NCBI GenBank assembly: GCA_004296955.1
Contig: SCVB01000080.1
Location: 1 to 45,550 of the forward strand
Origin: Brevundimonas sp.
GTDB lineage: Bacteria > Pseudomonadota > Alphaproteobacteria > Caulobacterales > Caulobacteraceae
Direction of reading: 5' to 3'
DNA length: 45,550 nt
Below, piece after piece: positions 1 through 8,754 of the stretch (the first letter of the stretch is position 1; every line of letters begins with the position of its first letter). A program made the translations under genes and the position numbers. Below the pieces are notes generated by a model. It was not told the origin of the DNA. It saw nothing but the letters and a program-made list of their open reading frames with translations, and did not search any database.

Positions 1-1
1 C

Positions 2-844
<843 letters not shown>

Positions 845-888
845 ACGGGGTCCGTCCGGACCAGACCAATCGGGGGCCGCTCTTTCAG

Positions 889-914
889 TTCGAAGGGGCG
901 GCCTTCGAAGTTTT
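889..914 (+). terminator. Perfect hairpin plus short T run between ctaD and ctaB
   Basis: TTCGAAGG (889-896) pairs perfectly with CCTTCGAA (902-909) around a 5-base loop, followed by GTTTT (910-914). It lies 45 bases after the ctaD stop and about 50 before the ctaB start. The T run is short, so it may be an attenuator or mRNA-processing hairpin that sets ctaD levels above the assembly genes rather than a full terminator. Confidence 0.5.
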
Positions 915-960
915 CAGAGCCTGCCGCCGCGCCCCGCCCCGACGGGCGCCGAAGAGACCC

Positions 961-1935
961 ATGACCGAACCCGCCAACGCCGCCGCCGCCCCTGTCACCA
1001 CGGCCCAGCCGGAAGACTTCTTCCAGCTGCTAAAGCCGCGCGTGATGTCGCTGGTGATCTTCACCGCCGTGACCGGCCTGGTGGTCGCCGGCGGCGATAT
1101 CGACTGGCTTTCGGCGGCCATCGCCATCCTGTGCATCGCCGTCGGGGCCGGGGCCGCGGGCGCGCTGAACATGGCGCTGGAAGGCGAGACCGACGCCCTG
1201 ATGCGCCGCACCCGCGGCCGGCCGGTCGCGGCCGGACGGGTCAACCGGAACGACGCCCTCGCCTTCGGGGTCATCCTTTCAGCCTTCTCGGTCATGCTGC
1301 TGGGCATGACCACCAACTGGCTGGCCGGCGGCCTGCTGCTGATGACCATCGTCTACTACGCCGTCCTCTACACCCAGGTGCTGAAGCGGCGGACGCCCCA
1401 GAACATCGTCATCGGCGGCGCGGCCGGGGCCTTTCCGCCGGTGATCGGCTGGGCGGCGGCGACCGGAACGGCGCCGTGGCAGGCCTGGCTGCTGTTCGCC
1501 ATCATCTTCCTGTGGACCCCGCCGCACAGCTGGGCCCTGGCCCTGTATTCGGCCGGCGACTACGCCCGCGCCGGCATTCCCATGATGCCGGTGGCGCGCG
1601 GCGCGAAGAGCACCCGGCTGCAGATCCTCGTCTACAGCCTGGTGTTCGTGCCGGTGGCCGTCGCGCCGGGCCTGGTGGGCCTCGGGGGCTATCTGTATCT
1701 GGCCGTGTCGGCCATCGGCGGCCTCGGCTTCCTGTTCCTCGCCGTCCGCCTGTGGCGCAGCCGCGCCGGCGACCAGCCCGACAAGGCCGAGGCCGTGGGA
1801 CGAGAGGCCGCATTGTATGACGTCCGCGCCGAGGCCAAACCGGCGCGCAATCTCTTCGCCTTCTCCATCCTGTATCTGATGGCGTTGTTCGCGGCCCTGC
1901 TGGTCGAGAGCATCGCCGCCGTACCCGGACTGTAA
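961..1935 (+). CDS. ctaB: Protoheme IX farnesyltransferase (heme O synthase)
   Basis: Integral membrane UbiA-family prenyltransferase. It transfers a farnesyl group to heme B to make heme O, the precursor of heme A for the oxidase encoded upstream. The 324-residue protein starts at the ATG after GAAGAGACCC. The frame is open further back into ctaD, but that upstream part has no family similarity. Visible motifs are the first acidic prenyl-binding segment, NMALEGETDALMRRT followed by RP, and the second conserved block LKRRTPQNIVIGGAAGAFPP. Several hydrophobic helices follow. The first block has E-G-E-T-D where many homologues have a D-x-x-x-D pattern, a modest variant. Part of the cox operon. 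Confidence 0.97.
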   Translation: MTEPANAAAAPVTTAQPEDFFQLLKPRVMSLVIFTAVTGLVVAGGDIDWLSAAIAILCIAVGAGAAGALNMALEGETDALMRRTRGRPVAAGRVNRNDALAFGVILSAFSVMLLGMTTNWLAGGLLLMTIVYYAVLYTQVLKRRTPQNIVIGGAAGAFPPVIGWAAATGTAPWQAWLLFAIIFLWTPPHSWALALYSAGDYARAGIPMMPVARGAKSTRLQILVYSLVFVPVAVAPGLVGLGGYLYLAVSAIGGLGFLFLAVRLWRSRAGDQPDKAEAVGREAALYDVRAEAKPARNLFAFSILYLMALFAALLVESIAAVPGL

Positions 1936-1940
1936 CCGAC

Positions 1941-2120
1941 ATGCGCCGCCTGACCCCCGAAGAGCTTCAAGCCCGCAAGAAGCGCAACTACGCCATCGCC
2001 GGGGCGCTGGTGCTGTTCATCGTGCTGGTCTTCACCGTCACGGTGCTGAACCTCAAGCGCAACATCGACGCCCGCAAGGAGGCCATCGCCGCCGGCCAGC
2101 CCGTCGAGTACGCCCGGTGA
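1941..2120 (+). CDS. coxF: CoxF-like small membrane protein of the cox operon
   Basis: A 59-residue frame starting MRRLTPEELQARKKRNYAIA, with a basic N-terminal arm, one hydrophobic helix at about residues 19-38 and a charged tail ending PVEYAR. It starts five bases after the ctaB stop, and its TGA overlaps the GTG start of ctaG (GTGA, 2117-2120). Size, single helix and position between ctaB and ctaG match the small CoxF-type proteins of alphaproteobacterial cox clusters, whose exact role is not well established. The symbol rests on position and architecture rather than on a recognised motif. The coding call is firmer than the name. Confidence 0.78.
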   Translation: MRRLTPEELQARKKRNYAIAGALVLFIVLVFTVTVLNLKRNIDARKEAIAAGQPVEYAR

Positions 2121-2689
2121 GGAAGCCGTCCGCCAACGCCGCCCTGGCCATCGTCTGCGCTCTCGGGGTGATGGCCATGACCGGCGCGGCCTTCGCCGCC
2201 GTGCCCCTGTACCGGATGTTCTGCCAGGTCACCGGCTTCGACGGCACCGTCCGCCGGGCCGAGAAGGCCCCCGACCAGGTGCTGGACGAGACCGTGCTGA
2301 TCCGGTTCGACACCAATGTCCGCGACCTGCCCATGACCTTCCGGGCCGAGCAGGTGACCCAGCGGGTCCGAATCGGCGCGACCGGCATGGCCTTCTTCGA
2401 CGTGACCAACACCTCGGACCGTCCGATCCACGCCACGGCCGCCTACAATGTCGTGCCGGAACGGGCCGGGCCCTATTTCCAGAAGCTGCAGTGCTTCTGC
2501 TTCGAGGGGCAGACCATCCAGCCCGGCCAGACGATGCAATTCCCCGTCCAGTATTTCGTGGCGCCGGAAATAGCGACCGACCGCGAGAGCCGCGGCGTGC
2601 GGGAGATCACCCTCAGCTACACCTTCTATCCCACCAAGGGCTTCGATCAGGCCGCAATCGCGGCCTCGCCCACTGGCGCGGCGGGATAG
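2117..2689 (+). CDS. ctaG: Cytochrome c oxidase assembly protein CtaG/Cox11 (copper delivery)
   Basis: Membrane-anchored periplasmic copper chaperone that inserts CuB into subunit I. The 190-residue protein has one N-terminal membrane helix (about residues 8-28), the conserved VPLYRMFCQVTGFDGT segment with a cysteine (C36), and the copper-binding CFCF motif at residues 126-129. The C-terminal ITLSYTFYP block is also typical of the family. The start is a GTG that overlaps the stop of the preceding small gene by GTGA, implying translational coupling. The C-terminal tail after TKGFDQA is short and Ala-rich. Confidence 0.97.
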   Translation: MRKPSANAALAIVCALGVMAMTGAAFAAVPLYRMFCQVTGFDGTVRRAEKAPDQVLDETVLIRFDTNVRDLPMTFRAEQVTQRVRIGATGMAFFDVTNTSDRPIHATAAYNVVPERAGPYFQKLQCFCFEGQTIQPGQTMQFPVQYFVAPEIATDRESRGVREITLSYTFYPTKGFDQAAIAASPTGAAG

Positions 2690-2740
2690 GCGACGCTATA
2701 GCCTGCCTCACACGACTCTCGACTGTTGCAAGAGACCCCG

Positions 2741-3649
2741 ATGGCCGACGCACACGCCACTCCCCACCACGACTATCACCTGGTGAATCCCAGCCCCTGG
2801 CCGCTGATCGCCTCGATCGCGGTCACCATCATGATGGTCGGCGCGGTGGTGTGGATGAAGGGCATTGTCGGCCCTGACGCCGGCCCGATCGCGACCGCCC
2901 TGCTGTCGGACGGCAAGGCGGCGCTGTTCTTCGCCGGTCTGGCCGGGGTCCTGCTGGCGGCCTTCGGCTGGTGGGCCGATGTGATCAAGGAAAGCCATGC
3001 GGGCGACCATACCCCGGTCGTCTCCATCGGCCTGCGCTACGGCATGATGCTGTTCATCGCCTCCGAGGTGATGTTCTTCGCCGCCTTCTTCTGGATGTTC
3101 TTCGAGATGGCGGTCTTCAACGAGGCCCGCGCCCACATTCCCGAGATCGGCAACTGGGCCGAGACCGCCGCCGCCTGGTCGACCTGGCCGCCCAAGGGCG
3201 TCGAGACCCTGGACGCCTGGCAGCTGCCGCTGCTCAACACCGTCATCCTGCTGCTGTCCGGCACGACCGTGACCTGGGCGCACCACGCCCTGCAGGTCGG
3301 CGACCGCAAGGCCGCCAAGATCGGCTTGGTCATCACCGTCGCCCTCGGCGTCCTGTTCACCGCGGTGCAGGCCTACGAATACCAGCACATTCTCCACGAG
3401 AACCTGTTCTTCAACGCCGAGGCGGTGAACTCCGGGCTCTACGGTTCGATCTTCTTCATGGCGACCGGCTTCCACGGTTTCCACGTCCTGCTCGGCACCA
3501 TCTTCCTGCTGGTCTGCCTGCTGCGCCTGCTGGCCGGGCAGTTCACCCCCCAGAAGCATTTCGGCTTCGAGGCGGCGGCCTGGTACTGGCATTTCGTGGA
3601 CGTGGTCTGGCTGTTCCTGTTCGCCTTCGTCTACGTCACCTTCGGGTGA
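2741..3649 (+). CDS. ctaE: Cytochrome c oxidase subunit III
   Basis: Third core subunit of the aa3 oxidase, an inner-membrane protein that stabilises proton uptake in subunit I. It has 302 residues from the ATG at 2741 ([20 protein letters not shown], the usual N-terminus); an in-frame TTG 15 bases earlier is less likely. Family blocks include [39 protein letters not shown], the [15 protein letters not shown] segment and the ending [21 protein letters not shown] 51-base gap separates it from ctaG and contains a GCTATAGC sequence that could be an internal -10 element. Its stop overlaps the GTG start of the next gene. Confidence 0.98.
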   Translation: MADAHATPHHDYHLVNPSPWPLIASIAVTIMMVGAVVWMKGIVGPDAGPIATALLSDGKAALFFAGLAGVLLAAFGWWADVIKESHAGDHTPVVSIGLRYGMMLFIASEVMFFAAFFWMFFEMAVFNEARAHIPEIGNWAETAAAWSTWPPKGVETLDAWQLPLLNTVILLLSGTTVTWAHHALQVGDRKAAKIGLVITVALGVLFTAVQAYEYQHILHENLFFNAEAVNSGLYGSIFFMATGFHGFHVLLGTIFLLVCLLRLLAGQFTPQKHFGFEAAAWYWHFVDVVWLFLFAFVYVTFG

Positions 3650-4038
3650 CCGACGGCCCCACAGGGCATGATCTTCAACCGGCGCGGGTCGATCCGATCC
3701 GCGCCGGTCTGCTTTGCCGCTGCCCGCGTTGCGGCAAGGGTCCGCTGTTCAAGGGCTTCCTGAAGGTGGTCGACCGCTGCACGGTCTGCGGCTTCGACTT
3801 CACCCGCCTGAACACCGGCGACGGCGCCGCCATCTTCATCATGCAGATCGCCGGCGGGATCGTGGTCTTCGGCGCCCTGTTCATCCAGGTGGCGTACAAT
3901 CCGCCGATCTGGGCCATGCTGCTCGTGTCGCTTCCACTGGTCGCCGGTCTCTCGCTGGGCCTGATGCGGCCCGGCAAGGGGGTGATGATCGCCCTGCAGA
4001 TGCGCAACCGGGCGGGACAGGCGCGCAATGACGACTGA
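3646..4038 (+). CDS. DUF983 family zinc-ribbon membrane protein
   Basis: A 130-residue protein starting with GTG at 3646, whose TG is shared with the ctaE stop (GTGA overlap). An ATG at 3668 is out of frame and cannot be used. The N-terminal region holds two cysteine pairs, [10 protein letters not shown] and CTVCGFDF, that look like a zinc ribbon. Two hydrophobic helices follow ([18 protein letters not shown] and [18 protein letters not shown]). The family is common in alphaproteobacterial cox operons between ctaE and surf1 and probably helps oxidase biogenesis, but no biochemical function is assigned. Its end overlaps surf1 by 11 bases. Confidence 0.92.
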   Translation: MTDGPTGHDLQPARVDPIRAGLLCRCPRCGKGPLFKGFLKVVDRCTVCGFDFTRLNTGDGAAIFIMQIAGGIVVFGALFIQVAYNPPIWAMLLVSLPLVAGLSLGLMRPGKGVMIALQMRNRAGQARNDD

Positions 4039-4765
4039 GCGCAGGGCGCCCGCCTTTCCCTTCGGCCTCACCCTGCTGGCCGCGCTCGCCTTCACCCTGC
4101 TGTGCGGCCTCGGCGTCTGGCAGGTGCAGCGGATGCAGTGGAAGAACGGCCTGATCGACCAGGCCGAGGCGGCCGCGGCGGCGCTGCCGGAAGCGCCCGC
4201 CTATGTGTTCGGCGCCGACGATCCGGAATTCAGCAAGGTTTCGCTGATCTGCCCGGGGCTGGCGACCGCGCCCTTCGTGGAGCTCCGGTCCATCCACGAC
4301 GGTCAGCCCGGCGTTCGCCTGATCTCGGCCTGCCGCCATCCCGGCTATGGCCAGACCCTGCTGATCGATCGCGGCTTCGTCGCAGCCGGAATATCCGCCC
4401 GGCCGCCGGTTTCGGCTTCCGGAACGCCGGTCCAGCTTGTCGCCGAGGTCCGCGGCACGCCTGCCCCGGGACCGATGGCGCTTCCCCCCGAAGGCTCCCG
4501 TTTCTTCGCCCGGGACAACGCCGCCATGGCCCATGCGCTGGGCCTGACCGAACCGGTCGCGCCCTGGACCCTGTTCGCCCTGACCTCGTCCAATCCGGAG
4601 TGGCGGGCGCTGCAGCCGTCCGCGCCGCCCGCCGCATTTTCGAACAACCATTTCGGCTATGCGTTGACCTGGTTCGGACTGGCGCTGGCGCTGGTCGGTT
4701 TCTACATCGTCCTGCTCCGCAGGAAGCTCTCCCTCAAACAGCCTCGCCCCGCGAGCGAGGCGTAG
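4028..4765 (+). CDS. surf1: SURF1 family cytochrome oxidase assembly protein
   Basis: Inner-membrane assembly factor that helps place heme A in subunit I. The 245-residue protein has the SURF1 layout: an N-terminal helix (about 11-31) ending in the conserved LGVWQVQRMQWK segment, a periplasmic domain, and a C-terminal helix in NNHFGYALTWFGLALALVGF followed by a basic tail. The start ATG lies inside the end of the DUF983 gene (11-base overlap), so the two are probably translationally coupled. Its TAG stop is in the same frame as the M16 peptidase that follows 15 bases later. Confidence 0.95.
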   Translation: MTTERRAPAFPFGLTLLAALAFTLLCGLGVWQVQRMQWKNGLIDQAEAAAAALPEAPAYVFGADDPEFSKVSLICPGLATAPFVELRSIHDGQPGVRLISACRHPGYGQTLLIDRGFVAAGISARPPVSASGTPVQLVAEVRGTPAPGPMALPPEGSRFFARDNAAMAHALGLTEPVAPWTLFALTSSNPEWRALQPSAPPAAFSNNHFGYALTWFGLALALVGFYIVLLRRKLSLKQPRPASEA

Positions 4766-4780
4766 GGAAAAGGAAAAGTT

Positions 4781-6046
4781 CTGACCGCCACGCTCCACAC
4801 CCTGTCCAACGGCGTCCGCGTCGTCTGTGATCCCATGCCCGGCCTGCGCACCCTGGCCCTGACCGTGGCCGTGCGTGGCGGCGCCAAATGGGAGAGCGAG
4901 GCCACCTCGGGCTGGTCCCACTGCCTCGAACATCTGGTCTTCAAGGGCGCCGGCGACATGGGCGCGCGCGAGATCGTCGAGCGGATCGAGGCTGAAGGCG
5001 GGTCGCTGAACGCGGCCACCGGCTATGAGCGCACCAGTTTCGAGGTCCGCGCTCTGCACGGCTCCCTGCCGCTGGCCATGCAGGTGGTGTCCGACCTCGT
5101 CTTCCGCCCGACCCTCGACCCGGCCGAGATCGAGCGCGAGAAGGACGTGGTGGCCCAGGAGATCGCCGAGGCCTTCGACACCCCCGACGACCACGTCTTC
5201 GAAATGGCCCAGACCCGCGCCTTCGACGGCCAGCCGCTGGGCCGGCCGATTCTCGGATCGGTGAAGAGCCTCAAGCCGATCACCCGCGCCTCCATCGGCG
5301 CCTGGCGCGCGCGTCTGTATTCGCCGGACCGGATGGTGGTGGCCGTGTCCGGCGCGGTGGACGAGACCGAGCTGCTGGCCCTCGCTGAGCGCTGGTTCGG
5401 CGCGGAGGTCGCGACCCCGGCCGCGGCGCCCGACCTGCCCCGTTTCACCGGCGGCGAGGCGGCCCTGACGCGGCGGATCGAACAGGCCAACATCGTCTTC
5501 CAGCTTCCGGCCCCCTCGGCGGCCGACCCGGCCTATGCGGCGGCCCGGCTGATGACCGAGATCCTCGGCGGCGGCATGGCCTCGCGCCTGTTCCAGAGCG
5601 CCCGCGAGGAGCGCGGCCTGGCCTACGCCATCGACGCCTATCACGAGCCCTATGAGGACGCCGGCCTGCTGGGCATCTACGCCGGAGCGGCCGCCGAACG
5701 CGCCGTCGAACTGGCCCGGGTGTGCGCCGACGAGCTCAAGGCCCTGGCCGACAGCGGCCCGACCGCCGCCGAACTGTCCCGCGCCAAGGCCGTGCTCAAC
5801 GCCGGCCTGTGGATGTCGGACGAAAGCCCCGCCGCCCGCGCCGGGCGCGCCGCCGCCCAGGTGCTGATCTTCGGCGACCTGATCCCGTCGCAGCTGATGT
5901 CGGAGCGCACCCTGGCCCAGACCACGACGTCGGTGCGCGAGGCCGCCGCCGCCTCGCTGGCCGCCGGCCGCTGCGCCACGGCGGTGCTGGGACCCAGGGC
6001 GGCGGCCCCGGCCGGCGCCGCGTTCCGCGAAGCCCTTTTCGGCTGA
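4781..6046 (+). CDS. M16 family zinc metallopeptidase (MPP/PqqL-like), probable CTG start
   Basis: A 421-residue protein of the single-domain bacterial M16B class, related to mitochondrial processing peptidase. From the proposed CTG at 4781 it reads TATLHTLSNGVRVVCDPMPG, the standard first strand of the family. The inverted zinc motif HCLEH is at residues 47-51 and the third zinc ligand is E127, 76 residues after the last His, as expected. The glycine-rich loop ILGGGMASRLFQ of the C-terminal half is also present. The only in-frame ATG (4835) would remove the first strand. An AAGGAAAAG sequence sits about 5 bases before the CTG. No ATG, GTG or TTG lies in frame between the surf1 stop and this CTG. 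Confidence 0.93.
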   Translation: MTATLHTLSNGVRVVCDPMPGLRTLALTVAVRGGAKWESEATSGWSHCLEHLVFKGAGDMGAREIVERIEAEGGSLNAATGYERTSFEVRALHGSLPLAMQVVSDLVFRPTLDPAEIEREKDVVAQEIAEAFDTPDDHVFEMAQTRAFDGQPLGRPILGSVKSLKPITRASIGAWRARLYSPDRMVVAVSGAVDETELLALAERWFGAEVATPAAAPDLPRFTGGEAALTRRIEQANIVFQLPAPSAADPAYAAARLMTEILGGGMASRLFQSAREERGLAYAIDAYHEPYEDAGLLGIYAGAAAERAVELARVCADELKALADSGPTAAELSRAKAVLNAGLWMSDESPAARAGRAAAQVLIFGDLIPSQLMSERTLAQTTTSVREAAAASLAAGRCATAVLGPRAAAPAGAAFREALFG

Positions 6047-6064
6047 TCTCCGGCCCGCTATCTT
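6036..6064 (+). promoter_or_regulatory. Probable promoter for leaderless GNAT transcript
   Basis: A -35-like TTTTCG (6036-6041) and a -10-like TATCTT (6059-6064, within GCTATCTT) are 17 bases apart. The -10 ends six bases before the ATG at 6071, so transcription would begin at or next to the start codon. No Shine-Dalgarno sequence is present. Confidence 0.4.
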
Positions 6065-6070
6065 TTCCGC

Positions 6071-6661
6071 ATGGCCCTGCTGGACTGGATCAATGAGGCG
6101 ACCGGGCCGGTGGTGAAGGGCCAGGGCGTGACCCTGCGTCCGCCCCGCGCTTCCGACCACGAGGCCTGGGCGGCCCTGCGCCAGGCGTCGCACGCCTATC
6201 TGCAGCCCTGGGAGCCGCTCTGGCCCGAGGACGACCTGACCCGCCCCGCCTTCCGCCGACGGCTGGCGATCTACAGTCGGGAAATGGAGGCCGGCAACGC
6301 CTGGCCCTTCTTCATCTTCGCCGATTCGGACCAGTCGCTGGTCGGGGCCATCACCCTGTCCAATGTCCGGCGCGGCGTGGCCGAGACAGGGACGCTGGGC
6401 TACTGGATCGGCAGGCCCTTCGCCGGCCGGGGCCTGGGCACGGCGGCGGTTCGGGCCATGGTCGCCTACGCCTTCGACGAGCTGAATCTGCACCGGGTCG
6501 AGGCGGCCTGTGTGCCGAACAACACAGCCTCCCGCCGGGTGCTCGAAAAGACCGGCTTCCAGCTCGAGGGACAGGCCCGGGCTTATCTCAAAATTAACGG
6601 CGCATGGGCAGATCATCTCCTGTTCGGCGTCGTCAATGACTCAGCCGGGCGCGGCGGCTGA
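6071..6661 (+). CDS. GNAT acetyltransferase, RimJ/RimL type
   Basis: A 196-residue acetyl-CoA-dependent N-acetyltransferase. Family blocks are the N-terminal GVTLRPPRASDHEAW, the acetyl-CoA binding loop in WIGRPFAGRGLGTAAV (R-x-x-G-x-G type), and the C-terminal HRVEAACVPNNTASRRVLEK with TGFQLEG, which is characteristic of RimJ/RimL enzymes that acetylate ribosomal-protein N-termini. The true substrate cannot be told from sequence. It follows the M16 gene by 24 bases and its 3' end overlaps the proposed start of the phosphodiesterase gene by 26 bases. A -10-like GCTATCTT six bases before the ATG suggests a leaderless transcript. Confidence 0.92.
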   Translation: MALLDWINEATGPVVKGQGVTLRPPRASDHEAWAALRQASHAYLQPWEPLWPEDDLTRPAFRRRLAIYSREMEAGNAWPFFIFADSDQSLVGAITLSNVRRGVAETGTLGYWIGRPFAGRGLGTAAVRAMVAYAFDELNLHRVEAACVPNNTASRRVLEKTGFQLEGQARAYLKINGAWADHLLFGVVNDSAGRGG

Positions 6662-8360
6662 TTCCGGTCGTCCTTGGGGACCCTTCAGGCGTTTGAACAC
6701 TCGCTCCAGAAGTCTGGCCTGGGACGCGACGACCGCCATCGAGGCGCTGGCCGCCGCGGACACCGCCCTGTGGATCTGGACCCCGTCCGACGATCAGATG
6801 CGCTTCACCGGCGCGACCCGGGCCCTCGGCCTGGGGCCGCTGGCGCCCGAGTGTTCGGGGGCCGCCTTCACCGCCGTGGCCATTCCGCAGGACCGGGCCC
6901 TGGCTGAAAAGATTCTCAAGCCGCAGGAGGAGGGGACCGAGGTCGCCGTCCGCCTGCGCATGCGCGATTCCGAGACCTGCATCTGGCGCGGGGTCTGGCT
7001 CGAGGACGGGCTGCGCGCCGCCGGCGTGGTGGCGCTGGAGACGAAATTCGCCGCCTCTCATCTGGACCGCCTCACCGGCCTGCTGGACCGGCGCACCTTC
7101 CTGACCCGCGCCGGCGAGCAACTGACCCAGCCGGGCGACTATGAACTGGTCGTCGCCGACGTCGACCGCCTGCGCCGCCTCAATGAGGCGCTCGGCCATG
7201 AGCGCACCGACCTGGTCCTGTCGGCCCTTGGATCGCGCCTGAACGCCGCCTTCGCTCACGACGCCAACGCCGCCCGCATCGGCGAGGACGAGTTCGCCGT
7301 CCTCGCCCCGCGCGGCAACGGCGCAGTGGCCGAGCGGGTGCGCGAGGCGCTGGAACAGCCGCTGCGCGTCGCCGGCTTCGACATCTACCCCACCGTCTCG
7401 ATCGGCTCGGCCCAGGCCGAAGGCGGTCCCGACGCGCCGGACCCCGCCGAGCTGCTGCGCCGTGTCGAGCTGGCGGTCGAACAGGCCAAGACCGCCGGCC
7501 GCGGCGGCGTCGCCGCCTATGGCCGGGCGCTGGAGAGCGACAGCCTGTCCCGGCTGGCGCTGGAGGCCGACCTGCGCAACGCCTTCGTGCGCGGCGAGAT
7601 CGAGCCCTTCTACCAGCCGATCGTCAACCTGCTGACCGGGGCCGTAGCCGGGTTCGAGGCCCTGGCCCGCTGGCGTCACCCCAAGCGCGGCCTGGTGCCG
7701 CCCGACGAGTTCCTGGGGCTGGCCGACGAAATGGGCCTGATGAACGATCTCGGCCTGCTGATGATGACCCAGGCCTCGCGCCAGCTGGCCGAATGGCTGG
7801 GCCGCCACCCGTCGGCGGGCAAGCTGTTCTGCAGCGTCAACCTGTCGGTGGGCGAGATCGAACGGCCCAATCTGGTCGAGGACGTCACCCGCATCATCGC
7901 CGACGCCGGCCTGCCCAAGGGCGCGCTGAAGCTGGAGGTCACCGAGGGCGACATCATGCGCGACACCTCGCGCGCCGCCGAGACCCTGACGAGGCTGCGC
8001 GAGGCCGGCGCCTCGCTGGCGCTCGACGATTTCGGCACCGGCTTCAGCTCCCTGACCTGGCTGGCCAAGCTGCCGTTCGATACACTGAAGATCGACCGCT
8101 ATTTCGTTCTGACCATGGACAAGGACGAGGGCTCGGCGAAGATCGTCAAATCGGTGGTCAACCTGGGTCGCGACCTGTCGCTTGAAGTCGTCGCCGAGGG
8201 CGTCGAGAACGCCGGCCTCGCCAAACTCCTGCTCGAGGCCCAGTGCCACTACGGCCAGGGCTTCGGCTACGCCCAGGCCCTCCCGGCCCAGGAGGCCGAG
8301 GTCTATCTGAACGAGTCGCTGGCCGACGGCACGGCCCCGATCAAGGCGCGGTCGGCCTAG
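6636..8360 (+). CDS. pdeA: c-di-GMP phosphodiesterase with GTP-sensing GEDEF domain, PdeA-like
   Basis: A 574-residue protein: a PAS-like N-terminal region (about 30-135), a degenerate GGDEF domain (about 143-295) with GEDEF at 216-220, and an EAL domain (about 305-560). EAL residues that bind metal and substrate are present: EALARW at 341, the LEVTEGDIM block, DDFGTG at 464-469, the KIDRYF lysine and VVAEGVE near 518-524. Caulobacter PdeA (CC3396) has the same order and the same GEDEF, where the cyclase domain does not make c-di-GMP but binds GTP to stimulate the EAL domain. It times the swarmer-to-stalked transition. The start is set at ATG 6636, overlapping the GNAT gene; a TTG at 6693 would give 555 residues and is a serious alternative. 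Confidence 0.88.
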   Translation: MTQPGAAADSGRPWGPFRRLNTRSRSLAWDATTAIEALAAADTALWIWTPSDDQMRFTGATRALGLGPLAPECSGAAFTAVAIPQDRALAEKILKPQEEGTEVAVRLRMRDSETCIWRGVWLEDGLRAAGVVALETKFAASHLDRLTGLLDRRTFLTRAGEQLTQPGDYELVVADVDRLRRLNEALGHERTDLVLSALGSRLNAAFAHDANAARIGEDEFAVLAPRGNGAVAERVREALEQPLRVAGFDIYPTVSIGSAQAEGGPDAPDPAELLRRVELAVEQAKTAGRGGVAAYGRALESDSLSRLALEADLRNAFVRGEIEPFYQPIVNLLTGAVAGFEALARWRHPKRGLVPPDEFLGLADEMGLMNDLGLLMMTQASRQLAEWLGRHPSAGKLFCSVNLSVGEIERPNLVEDVTRIIADAGLPKGALKLEVTEGDIMRDTSRAAETLTRLREAGASLALDDFGTGFSSLTWLAKLPFDTLKIDRYFVLTMDKDEGSAKIVKSVVNLGRDLSLEVVAEGVENAGLAKLLLEAQCHYGQGFGYAQALPAQEAEVYLNESLADGTAPIKARSA

Positions 8361-8361
8361 A

Positions 8362-8754
8362 GTGGGCGAGCAGAAGCCGGCGGCCTGGGTGAGGATCCTT
8401 GGACTGGTCGTGGCGCTCGCCCTCATGGGATGGGTCGCCTTCGACCGGATCAGGGCGGGCGGTCCCGAGCCGATCTTCGAGGCGATAAGGGTTGCCGATC
8501 CGACCCTCGTCGACGTCGCCATCGAGATCGAAAACACCGACCGGTTCAGGAATTCCGACGGCCAGCTGGAGGCCCTGCTGACCCTGTGGTGCGGGACGGC
8601 TGAGGGGCGGCCCGAGGGCGCCATTGCGGTGGTCGCCCGCCGCCCCCGAAGGAGTCGGCCCATCGTGGTGGAAGAACTGGCCGTCGGCTGGGACGCTGCG
8701 CTCACGGATCGCCAGCGCTGGCTGCTCGCGGAATGCCGCCGGGAGAGGCTCTAG
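8362..8754 (+). CDS. Small membrane-anchored protein of unknown function
   Basis: A 130-residue frame starting with GTG one base after the pdeA stop. Residues about 9-27 (VRILGLVVALALMGWVAFD) form one membrane helix, followed by a mixed domain with a single-cysteine CGTAEG segment and a C-terminal WLLAECRRERL. I do not recognise a family. Close spacing suggests co-transcription with the phosphodiesterase. The stop codon lies in a CTAG shared with the stop of the convergent yqgE gene. It could be a tail-out periplasmic or lumenal protein; the orientation is uncertain. Confidence 0.72.
   Translation: MGEQKPAAWVRILGLVVALALMGWVAFDRIRAGGPEPIFEAIRVADPTLVDVAIEIENTDRFRNSDGQLEALLTLWCGTAEGRPEGAIAVVARRPRRSRPIVVEELAVGWDAALTDRQRWLLAECRRERL

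Noticed and set aside
4763-4781. A surf1-M16 fusion by reading through the in-frame TAG
   Set aside because: Both proteins are complete families on their own, and a Shine-Dalgarno-like sequence precedes the second. Separate translation is simpler.
3881-6616. A 911-codon open frame on the minus strand across surf1, the M16 gene and the GNAT gene
   Set aside because: It is opposite three genes with clear family motifs and its own sequence is Gly/Arg/Ala-rich with no family pattern. Long antisense frames are common at this GC content.
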